DNA from: an uncultured Porphyromonadaceae bacterium
GTDB lineage: Bacteria; Bacteroidota; Bacteroidia; Bacteroidales; Muribaculaceae
Direction of reading: 5' to 3'
Length of the DNA stretch: 5,529 nt
Assembly: GCA_947178685.1 (NCBI GenBank)
Contig: CAMWZE010000129.1
Location: forward strand, 1-5,529
Shown here: positions 1 through 5,465 of the stretch, piece after piece
Position numbering within the stretch: position 1 is the stretch's first letter
Layout of the letters: the number at the start of each line of letters is the position of its first letter
Position numbers and translations under genes: made by a program
The notes under the pieces: generated by a model
What the model saw: the letters and a program-made list of their open reading frames with translations, nothing else
The model's database searches: none
What the model was told of the DNA's origin: nothing

Positions 1-45
1 TTTCATACATTATTTATCTAAACTTCCACCACACTCTCTAACCAC

Positions 46-1320
46 ATGAATGACATGAAGAAATATCCATCAATGCTGCTGGGAGCGGCTGCAATGTTGC
101 TCACCCTCTCAGCCGGCGGATGCGGCGACAAGAATGCCGCACAATCTAAGGAGGAGGCAAAATTTGTGCAGGTGCAGGGACCCGACCTTATCAAACCCGA
201 CGGCTCCAAGCTCTTCATCGTAGGCACAAACCTCGGCAACTGGCTAAATCCGGAAGGCTATATGTTCGGATTCCGCCGAATGAACGCACCCCGACAGATA
301 AATGAAGTGATCTCCGAACTTGTCGGCCCCGACAAGGCAGCAGAGTTCTGGAGCCAATTCAAAGACAATTACATCACAAAGGCCGACATCGACTATATAG
401 CATCCACCGGCGCCAACACCATACGTCTCCCCTTCCACTATAAACTCTTCACCGATGAAGACTATATGGGACTCACCGCAAATCAGGATGGATTCGCCCG
501 TATCGACAGCGTGGTTAGCTGGTGCAAAGCCAACGACCTCTACCTTATCCTTGACATGCATGATGCACCCGGCGGACAGACCGGCGACAATATCGATGAC
601 TCCTACGGCTATCCCTGGCTCCTTGAGAGCGAGAAGAGCCAGCAACAGTTCTGCTCTATCTGGCGCGACATTGCCGACCGGTATAAGGATGAACCTGTGA
701 TTCTCGGCTATGAACTTATCAACGAACCGATAGCTACCTATTTTGACAATCAGGATGAACTGAATGCCAAGCTCGAACCCCTTCACAAACGTGCCGTGGC
801 TGCAATCCGTGAAGTCGATCCCAACCATGTAATCCTTATCGGTGCTCCCCAATGGAACAGCAACTTCGAGCCTTTGAAGGATACGGACTACGACCCTCAG
901 CTCATGTTTACATGCCATCGCTATGGCGGCGACCCTACTCCTGAAGCCATACAGTCGTATATCGATTTCCGCGACAAGAGCAACCGTCCGATGTATATGG
1001 GTGAGATAGGCCACAACACCGACGAATGGCAGGCCGCTTTCGTGAAGACAATGAAGGATAACAATATCGGCTACACATTCTGGCCTTATAAGAAGCGCGA
1101 CAACAGCTGCATGATGGGGATAACGATGCCCGAGGAATGGGAAGAGGTGCTGAAATTTGCCGAAGGCCCCCACCACACTTTCGCGGAGATCCGCGATGCC
1201 AAGCCCGACAGAGCCAAGGCACAGGTGGCACTCGACAAATTCATCGAGCAGTGTCAGCTTCAGAACTGTGTGCCACAGGAGGGTTACATCACTTCCATGG
1301 GCCTGACAGTACCCAAATAA
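46..1320 (+). CDS. GH5 family glycoside hydrolase (cellulase-type), predicted lipoprotein
   Basis: This 424-residue exported enzyme should hydrolyse a beta-linked polysaccharide or oligosaccharide by the retaining mechanism of GH5 (clan GH-A). The full invariant set is visible: Arg127 (TIRLPF), His172 (LDMHDAPGGQ), Asn226-Glu227 in INEP (acid/base), His291 and Tyr293 (CHRY), Glu320 in MGEIG (nucleophile) and Trp346 (FWPYKK). The catalytic domain spans roughly residues 50-380, with a short Cys-containing tail (Cys403, Cys408). The N-terminus is Lys-Lys, then a hydrophobic stretch (residues 10-22), then SAGGC with Cys26, a relaxed signal peptidase II site. The first Met is at 46, but Met4 at 55 (MKKYPS...) makes an equally good signal peptide and may be the true start. 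There is no Shine-Dalgarno sequence. The substrate (beta-glucan, xyloglucan or mannan) cannot be settled from sequence alone, and no SusC/SusD genes lie in the window. Family call is very sure; subfamily is open. Confidence 0.93.
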   Translation: MNDMKKYPSMLLGAAAMLLTLSAGGCGDKNAAQSKEEAKFVQVQGPDLIKPDGSKLFIVGTNLGNWLNPEGYMFGFRRMNAPRQINEVISELVGPDKAAEFWSQFKDNYITKADIDYIASTGANTIRLPFHYKLFTDEDYMGLTANQDGFARIDSVVSWCKANDLYLILDMHDAPGGQTGDNIDDSYGYPWLLESEKSQQQFCSIWRDIADRYKDEPVILGYELINEPIATYFDNQDELNAKLEPLHKRAVAAIREVDPNHVILIGAPQWNSNFEPLKDTDYDPQLMFTCHRYGGDPTPEAIQSYIDFRDKSNRPMYMGEIGHNTDEWQAAFVKTMKDNNIGYTFWPYKKRDNSCMMGITMPEEWEEVLKFAEGPHHTFAEIRDAKPDRAKAQVALDKFIEQCQLQNCVPQEGYITSMGLTVPK

Positions 1321-1360
1321 ATAAAGTCATACCACAACCGCCACCCGTGGCTCAAATCAT

Positions 1361-1404
1361 GATTAAGGAGCTTAATCTCCATTAATCCCGGCCACGTGGA
1401 GATT
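1361..1404 (+). repeat. Two overlapping, mutually exclusive inverted repeats
   Basis: GATTAAG (1361-1367) pairs perfectly with CTTAATC (1371-1377) across a GAG loop. Its downstream arm shares AATC with the next inverted repeat, AATCTCCA (1374-1381) with TGGAGATT (1397-1404), so an RNA can form only one at a time. TTAATC also recurs directly at 1382-1387. This is either a switchable RNA fold in the 3' UTR of the GH5 gene or a DNA operator with dyad symmetry. No U-tract follows, so it is not itself a terminator. Confidence 0.45.
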
Positions 1405-1491
1405 TACTCAACCCAAAATTTGAATCAAGCAAGTTTTTTCAAATCCGGAAGACCGCTCAACCGGACTTTATCAAACTGAAAGTTCATCAAA

Positions 1492-1523
1492 TTGAACTTC
1501 TCAATCTACAGGTCTATTTTTTC
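1492..1523 (+). promoter_or_regulatory. Weak candidate Bacteroidales promoter upstream of the terminator
   Basis: TTG at 1492-1494 is followed, 20 bases on, by TATTTTTTC at 1515-1523. This departs from the Bacteroidota -7 consensus TAnnTTTGC only at the G. The spacing equals that of the much better promoter at 1638-1669. A transcript from it would start near 1530 and end at about 1583, giving an RNA of about 55 bases that is almost entirely the terminator hairpin. The -33 element lies within the 1480-1499 inverted repeat. A chance match in AT-rich sequence is quite possible. Confidence 0.25.
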
Positions 1524-1545
1524 ATAAGGAAAAACAGGATTGTGC

Positions 1546-1583
1546 ATCCCGGGAGCCGACGTGAGTCACCTCCCGGGATTTTT
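1546..1583 (+). terminator. Intrinsic terminator with a two-storey hairpin
   Basis: ATCCCGGGAG (1546-1555) and CTCCCGGGAT (1570-1579) form a perfect 10-bp GC-rich stem followed by five T residues (1579-1583). The 14-base apical part can fold further: after a 2x2 internal loop (CC opposite AC), GAC pairs with GTC across a GTGA loop, which fits the GNRA tetraloop rule. It is oriented for + strand transcripts, since no matching A-run precedes the left arm. It lies 226 bases after the GH5 stop and 55 bases before the yqeY promoter, so it separates the two transcription units. Confidence 0.8.
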
Positions 1584-1637
1584 ACTATCAAAACCTTACC
1601 ATAACCCCGTCATCACGCAAAAAAATGGACGCTATAA

Positions 1638-1669
1638 TTGCGAATACGGCATTTTTACCGTATTTTTGC
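1638..1669 (+). promoter_or_regulatory. Bacteroidota-type sigma promoter for yqeY (and probably serS)
   Basis: TTG at 1638-1640 (-33 element) and TATTTTTGC at 1661-1669, a perfect match to the -7 consensus TAnnTTTGC, are separated by exactly 20 bases, within the usual 19-21. Transcription should start near 1675, leaving an A-rich leader of about 30 bases before the yqeY ATG at 1707. The leader has no Shine-Dalgarno sequence, as expected for this phylum. It is the best promoter match in the window and probably also serves serS, which has no comparable element of its own. Confidence 0.72.
1643..1664. repeat. Inverted repeat inside the yqeY promoter spacer
   Basis: AATACGG (1643-1649) and CCGTATT (1658-1664) are perfect 7-base arms around an 8-base AT-rich centre. 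They fill the spacer and run into the -7 box. An outer pair, TTGC (1638-1641) with GCAA (1668-1671), continues the symmetry with unpaired bases between. A repressor bound here would block the polymerase. Alternatively, as RNA from an upstream transcript, it could act as a weak hairpin followed by T residues. No regulator is recognisable from the motif. Confidence 0.5.
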
Positions 1670-1706
1670 AAATTAAAACAGAAACAACACTACAACATAA
1701 GATAAT

Positions 1707-2156
1707 ATGAATCTCTTTGACCAAATCAGCGAAGACATCAAGAAAGCCATGCTGGCCCGCGACAAAGTGCGCCTTGAAGCTCTTCGTGGTGTGAAGAAAG
1801 AATTCCTTGAGGCAAAGACCGCCAAAGGAGCCAACGGCGAGCTCTCAGATGAGAACGCCACCAAGATAATGGTGAAAATGGTGAAACAGCGTAAAGACAG
1901 CGCAAAGATCTACGAGGAGAACAACCGGTCAGAACTCGCCGCCAACGAGCTTGCAGAGGCTCTTGTAATCGAGGAATACCTCCCCAAGCAGCTCTCTCCG
2001 GAGGAGCTGGAAGCTGAGCTCAAGGCAATCATCGCTGAAACCGGTGCCACCGGTCCTAAAGAGATGGGCAAGGTGATGGGAGTTGCCACAAAACGCCTTG
2101 CCGGACGCGCCGAAGGCCGCGCCATCAATGCCAAGGTGAAAGAGCTACTCGGATAA
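1707..2156 (+). CDS. yqeY: GatB/YqeY domain protein
   Basis: This 149-residue cytosolic helical protein matches the stand-alone YqeY family in length and pattern: an N-terminal helical region with DKVRLEALRGVKKEF (residues 19-33), EEYLPKQLSPEEL (89-101), then the tail-domain signature GPKEMGKVMG (116-125) and LAGRAEGRAIN (131-141). The C-terminal part is homologous to the tRNA-binding tail of GatB, the amidotransferase subunit that corrects mischarged tRNAs. Family members are assumed to bind tRNA, but their exact job is unproven. The start at 1707 follows the promoter at 1638-1669 and gives the expected N-terminus (MNLFDQI). serS follows 71 bases later, suggesting a small translation-related operon. 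From memory, Bacteroidales often carry this gene next to ftsZ; here it is not. There is no sign of truncation. Confidence 0.93.
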   Translation: MNLFDQISEDIKKAMLARDKVRLEALRGVKKEFLEAKTAKGANGELSDENATKIMVKMVKQRKDSAKIYEENNRSELAANELAEALVIEEYLPKQLSPEELEAELKAIIAETGATGPKEMGKVMGVATKRLAGRAEGRAINAKVKELLG

Positions 2157-2160
2157 TAAT

Positions 2161-2209
2161 GCATAATGCACAATGCACAATGCATAATTCATAATGCATA
2201 ATTCATAAT
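2161..2209. repeat. Seven tandem heptamers between yqeY and serS
   Basis: Seven uninterrupted 7-base units follow the yqeY stop: GCATAAT, GCACAAT, GCACAAT, GCATAAT, TCATAAT, GCATAAT and TCATAAT (consensus KCAYAAT). They fill most of the 71-base spacer. AT-rich arrays of this ATGCATAATTC type are, from memory, a recurring intergenic feature of Bacteroidota genomes with no established function. The opposite strand reads open as a Met-His-rich peptide, but that is an accident of the repeat. The copy number could vary by slippage. Confidence 0.9.
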
Positions 2210-2215
2210 GAATTA
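2199..2215. repeat. Perfect 17-bp palindrome closing the heptamer array
   Basis: TAATTCAT-A-ATGAATTA has 8-base arms around a single A and overlaps the last heptamer, ending 12 bases before the serS start codon. A one-base centre is too tight for an RNA hairpin of full length, so if functional it is more likely a DNA-binding dyad. It may also simply reflect the AT-rich repeat sequence. Confidence 0.6.
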
Positions 2216-2227
2216 AACAGAAAGCAA

Positions 2228-3499
2228 ATGCTTACACTCCAAACTATAAAAGCCGATCCCGAATTCGTGGTGAAGCGCCTCGCCGTAAAAGGCTTCGACG
2301 GCAAAGCCGTGATTACCGAAATTCTTGAAATCGATGCCGAGCGTCGTCGCCTACAGCAGAAATGCGACAGTGATGCTTCTGAGCTGAAGAAACTCGCCGC
2401 CTCCATCGGAGCGCATATGAAAGCCGGCGAGAAGGAGAAGGCTGATGAGGCAAAACAGCGTGTGGCTGATATCAAAGGTGAGGCAAAAGGTCTTCAGGAC
2501 CGTCTGCAAGATTGCGAGGAGAAGATGCTCCAGCTCCTGCTGACCGTCCCCAATCTTCCCTGCGATGCTGTGCCCGAAGGACGCACTGCCGAAGACAACG
2601 TGGTGGAGAAGACCGGTGGAAAGATGCCCGACCTCGGCCCTGACGCTCTACCCCACTGGGACCTCGCCAAGAAATATAACCTCATCGACTTCGAGCTCGG
2701 TGTGAAAGTGACAGGTGCAGGTTTCCCCTTCTATATCGGCAAGGGTGCGCGCCTGCAGCGTGCCCTCATACAGTTCTTCCTCGACGAGGGCTGGAAAGCC
2801 GGATACACCGAGGTAGAACCCCCCTTCGTGGTAAACGCGGCCTCAGGCTACGGCACAGGCCAGCTTCCCGACAAGGAGGGACAGATGTATCACGTCACTG
2901 TCGACGATCTCTATCTTATCCCCACGGCAGAGGTGCCTGTAACCAACATCTACCGCGACGTAATCATCCCGGGCGACGAGCTACCGAAGAAGAACTGCGC
3001 CTATTCACCCTGCTGGCGTCGTGAGGCCGGAAGCTACGGTAAGGATGTGCGTGGACTCAACCGTCTGCATCAGTTTGACAAGGTGGAGATTGTGCGCATA
3101 GAGAAACCGGAGAACTCCTACGCGGCCCTTGAGGAGATGAAAGATCATGTTCAGGGTCTGCTCGAGAAGCTTGGTCTTCCCTGGCACATTCTGCGTCTCT
3201 GTGGCGGCGATATGTCGTTCACATCTGCCATCACCTTCGACTTCGAAGTATGGAGCGCGGCTCAGAAGCGCTGGCTCGAGGTGTCGTCGGTGTCTAACTT
3301 CGAGACCTACCAGGCCAACCGTCTGAAATGCCGTTACCGCGACAGCGACAAGAAAATAAAGCTCTGCCACACGCTCAACGGCTCAGCTCTCGCCCTGCCC
3401 CGCATCGTGGCCGCTCTGCTTGAGAATAACCAGACTCCCGAGGGTATCGTAATTCCGGAATGCCTGCGTAAATACACCGGATTCGACATCATTGACTGA
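2228..3499 (+). CDS. serS: Seryl-tRNA synthetase
   Basis: SerRS charges tRNA(Ser) (and tRNA(Sec) where present) with serine in the cytosol, using ATP. At 423 residues it is normal for the bacterial type. An N-terminal antiparallel coiled-coil arm (about residues 27-105, rich in Lys, Glu and Arg) contacts the tRNA long arm. The class II catalytic domain follows: motif 1 around GYTEVEPPFVV (192-202), the TAE loop at 233-235, motif 2 as CWRREAGSYGKDVRG (262-276; Arg264, Glu266), the serine-site stretch EVSSVSNFETYQANR (351-365) and motif 3 NGSALALPR (384-392). The start at 2228 gives the usual beginning (MLTLQTIKADPE). The leader lacks a Shine-Dalgarno sequence and carries the heptamer array. 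It is probably co-transcribed with yqeY. Nothing is missing or odd in the protein. Confidence 0.98.
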   Translation: MLTLQTIKADPEFVVKRLAVKGFDGKAVITEILEIDAERRRLQQKCDSDASELKKLAASIGAHMKAGEKEKADEAKQRVADIKGEAKGLQDRLQDCEEKMLQLLLTVPNLPCDAVPEGRTAEDNVVEKTGGKMPDLGPDALPHWDLAKKYNLIDFELGVKVTGAGFPFYIGKGARLQRALIQFFLDEGWKAGYTEVEPPFVVNAASGYGTGQLPDKEGQMYHVTVDDLYLIPTAEVPVTNIYRDVIIPGDELPKKNCAYSPCWRREAGSYGKDVRGLNRLHQFDKVEIVRIEKPENSYAALEEMKDHVQGLLEKLGLPWHILRLCGGDMSFTSAITFDFEVWSAAQKRWLEVSSVSNFETYQANRLKCRYRDSDKKIKLCHTLNGSALALPRIVAALLENNQTPEGIVIPECLRKYTGFDIID

Positions 3500-3557
3500 A
3501 GTCATATTCCCACTTTGAAACAAAATATCCACAACGACCTCTAAAATATCTCCACCC

Positions 3558-4328
3558 ATGTCATCAGTCTATATAAGTAAAGATGAAAGGCAGATTCCGA
3601 TCGACGATCCTACCGGAAAATGGTCTGACCTCTACCTTCTTCCCGAATGGGAGGAGGAATACTGCGATGTCTACACCGTAAAAAAATACGGAAAGTGGAT
3701 AATGCTCAAGGGCCTTAAGAAGGAATATGCCGACAATCCGGAATATCAAGCCAAACTTGAGAAGGAGTTTGACGTGCGCTATAATCTGCTCCACCCCAAT
3801 CTCGTAATCGTCAACGATTTCGAGATTGTGCCGGGAGTAGGGAAAGCCATAATCACCGATGACATCTATGGATATTCGCTCCGTCGCCTTATCGACGAGA
3901 AGCGTCTCACCCCAAAGATCGTACATCGGCTCCAGACACAGCTTCTCGACGCTATGGAGTATATTCAGGAAAATCATATCCAGCACGTACCTATCACGCC
4001 GGAGTCGATAATTTTCACCGAATATAACGAAAACGTCAAACTCGTGAACGTGGGCTATGACCAAAGCGGGAGTCTCACCGAGCAAGACACCCGTGCTGAT
4101 ATTCGGAGCTACGGCAAAGTGCTCAACGAAGTGCTTGACAATCTCCCCACGTCTCTGCCAAAGCTGCGCAAGATTGCACGCAAATGTGAGGATCCCGAGC
4201 ATGGATATCGCACCGTCGCCGATCTTCAGCTCGCCATGGAGCGTCGCAACTCCTCCCAGCTCTACGTACTTCTCTGCGTGTTCATAGCCCTTATGATAGC
4301 TCTCCTTGTCTGGCTCTCATTTATGTAA
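3558..4328 (+). CDS. Tail-anchored, degenerate protein-kinase-like protein (predicted pseudokinase)
   Basis: This 256-residue protein has a divergent Hanks-type kinase fold with a C-terminal membrane anchor. Kinase landmarks in order: Lys51 in WIMLK (VAIK lysine); Glu70, nine residues before HPNLV (79-83), at the helix-C glutamate position; a hinge-like stretch YGYSLRRLIDEKRLT (104-118); HVPITPESII (143-152) where HRDxKPxNI is expected; NVG (164-166) instead of DFG; ADIRSYGKVL (180-189), matching the helix-F Asp region; and KCEDPEHGYRTVADL (209-223) with the late Arg218. The catalytic Asp is Pro145, the catalytic-loop Lys is Thr147, the Asn is Ser150 and the metal-binding Asp is Asn164. There is no glycine-rich loop. 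Phosphotransfer is therefore unlikely, while nucleotide binding remains possible. A hydrophobic segment (about 235-256) ends the protein with only Met after it, so the domain should face the cytosol. The gene sits 9 bases before the GNAT gene. Kinase fold is inferred by eye. Confidence 0.78.
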   Translation: MSSVYISKDERQIPIDDPTGKWSDLYLLPEWEEEYCDVYTVKKYGKWIMLKGLKKEYADNPEYQAKLEKEFDVRYNLLHPNLVIVNDFEIVPGVGKAIITDDIYGYSLRRLIDEKRLTPKIVHRLQTQLLDAMEYIQENHIQHVPITPESIIFTEYNENVKLVNVGYDQSGSLTEQDTRADIRSYGKVLNEVLDNLPTSLPKLRKIARKCEDPEHGYRTVADLQLAMERRNSSQLYVLLCVFIALMIALLVWLSFM

Positions 4329-4337
4329 ACCCACCCT

Positions 4338-5465
4338 ATGATCGAAATAAAGACCATCGAGCCTACCAAGGCCAATCTAAAGGAGTTCACACAGTTTCAG
4401 ATTGATCTTTACGACGGCAATCCCTATTATGTGCCACCGTTGATCTCAGACGATGTGAACACGTTATCGCCTAAAATCAATCCGGCCTTCGACTTCTGCG
4501 AAGCTGTATATTTCATGGCCTATCGTGGCGAAAAGCCTGTAGGACGCATAGCCGGAATCATCAACCGGCAGGTCAACGAGCATCATAACTCCAGCAACGC
4601 CCGCTTCGGATTCATTGACTTCATCGACGATCCGGAAGTGTCGGAGGCACTCCTTAAAGCTGTGGAAGACTGGGCCCGCGAGAAAGGTATGAAGAAGCTC
4701 ATAGGCCCCCTCGCCTTCACCGATCTTGACCATGAGGGGATGCTCGTGGAGGGATTCCAGGAGCTCTCCACTATGGCCACCATCTATAATTACGCCTACT
4801 ATCCCCAACACCTTGAGAAGCTCGGCTACAAGAAGGAGAGCGACTGGGTGGAGTTCATCATCGATGTGCCGGAGGCAATACCCGATAAGATGAACCGCAT
4901 AGCCGAACTGGTGAAGAGGAAATATGGCATCAAGGTGCTGAAGTATGACAGTCGCAAACGCATAAAGAGGGAATACGGCCGGGCCCTGTTTCACCTTATC
5001 AACGATTCATACGACGGCCTCTACGAATATTCACATCTTACCGAGCGTCAGATTGAATACTATATCGACATTTACCTCGGCCTGCTCAATCTCGACTTGG
5101 TGACCCTCATAGTCGACAAGGAGGATAAGTTGATTGGAGTGGGTATTTCGATGCCTTCCATGAGCCGTGCGCTGCAGAAGAGCAAGGGGAAACTCTTCCC
5201 CACCGGATGGTGGCATCTTCTGAAGGGACTCAAGGGTAAGAACGACCGGGTTGACCTCCTCCTCGTGGCGGTGAAACCGGAATACCAGAATAAGGGAGTA
5301 AACGCGCTCCTATTCCAGGATCTCATCCCGTATTATCAGAAAAACGGCTACAGATGGGCTGAGTCAAATCCGGAGATGGAGACCAACTCCAAGGTGCAGA
5401 GCCAATGGGAATATTTCGATTACCGCCAGCACCGACGCCGCCGTTCATTCTATAAGAAACTCTGA
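4338..5465 (+). CDS. GNAT-fold acyltransferase-like protein with two probable domains
   Basis: This 375-residue cytosolic protein appears to contain two GNAT-like halves. The N-terminal half (about 1-170) has the strand pattern ending GEKPVGRIAGIINRQ (64-78), then helices and GPLAFTDLDHEGMLVEGF (123-140). The C-terminal half (about 195-375) carries the better acetyl-CoA site: strand DLLLVAVKPEY (306-316) followed by QNKGVNALLFQDLI (317-330), matching the GNAT motif A pattern of a strand then Q/R-x-x-G-x-G/A. It ends with ESNPEMETNSKV (342-353) and a basic tail, HRRRRSFYKKL. Related proteins are usually annotated only as GNAT family or hypothetical, and the acyl acceptor is unknown. The start at 4338 lies 9 bases after the pseudokinase stop, and its TGA shares one base with the next ATG (TGATG), so translational coupling on both sides is likely. 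Acyltransferase family is fairly sure; substrate is not known. Confidence 0.82.
   Translation: MIEIKTIEPTKANLKEFTQFQIDLYDGNPYYVPPLISDDVNTLSPKINPAFDFCEAVYFMAYRGEKPVGRIAGIINRQVNEHHNSSNARFGFIDFIDDPEVSEALLKAVEDWAREKGMKKLIGPLAFTDLDHEGMLVEGFQELSTMATIYNYAYYPQHLEKLGYKKESDWVEFIIDVPEAIPDKMNRIAELVKRKYGIKVLKYDSRKRIKREYGRALFHLINDSYDGLYEYSHLTERQIEYYIDIYLGLLNLDLVTLIVDKEDKLIGVGISMPSMSRALQKSKGKLFPTGWWHLLKGLKGKNDRVDLLLVAVKPEYQNKGVNALLFQDLIPYYQKNGYRWAESNPEMETNSKVQSQWEYFDYRQHRRRRSFYKKL

Larger units (their letters stand above)
1321..1545. other. Gene-free intergenic region rich in inverted repeats
   Basis: No credible ORF lies here on either strand. Visible structure, in order: GCCAC-CC-GTGGC at 1340-1351; GATTAAG-GAG-CTTAATC at 1361-1377; AATCTCCA (1374-1381) pairing with TGGAGATT (1397-1404), which shares bases with the previous hairpin so the two exclude each other; the palindrome CCACGTGG at 1392-1399; ATTTGAA (1418-1424) with TTCAAAT (1438-1444); TCCGG (1444-1448) with CCGGA (1461-1465); and AAGTTCA (1480-1486) with TGAACTT (1493-1499). 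The region ends just before a strong terminator, so it could be the long 3' UTR of the GH5 transcript or an independent small RNA. I recognise no known RNA family. Confidence 0.4.

Noticed and set aside
244..1176. 310-codon open frame on the - strand inside the GH5 gene
   Set aside because: It lies wholly antisense to a gene with a full catalytic signature. Its translation has no recognisable domain, so it reflects the codon bias of the sense strand.
1137..1385. 82-codon + strand frame overlapping the end of the GH5 gene
   Set aside because: It mostly overlaps the GH5 coding sequence out of frame, is low in hydrophobic patterning, and has no start context.
1633..1638. TATAAT resembling an E. 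coli -10 box
   Set aside because: The organism appears to be Bacteroidota, which uses TAnnTTTG. A perfect match with correct spacing lies just downstream at 1661-1669.
1625..1705. 26-codon frame ending one base before the yqeY ATG, possible leader peptide
   Set aside because: Its start lies upstream of the predicted transcription start near 1675 and the frame contains the promoter itself, so the expected transcript could not encode it.
1910..2185. 91-codon - strand frame starting in the heptamer array with a Met-His-rich beginning
   Set aside because: The start is a by-product of the tandem repeat and the rest is antisense to yqeY.
2161..2209. Short repeats considered as a CRISPR array
   Set aside because: Units are 7 bases, directly adjacent with no spacers, and no cas gene is present.
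3500..3557. Search for a promoter or terminator between serS and the pseudokinase gene
   Set aside because: TTTG at 3514-3517 has no acceptable -7 partner at 19-21 bases, and no GC-rich hairpin with a T-run is visible, so read-through from serS is more likely.
3564..4202. 212-codon open frame on the - strand opposite the pseudokinase
   Set aside because: It is antisense to a gene with a kinase-like motif order and a C-terminal membrane segment. The reverse translation shows no family pattern and there is no promoter on that strand.
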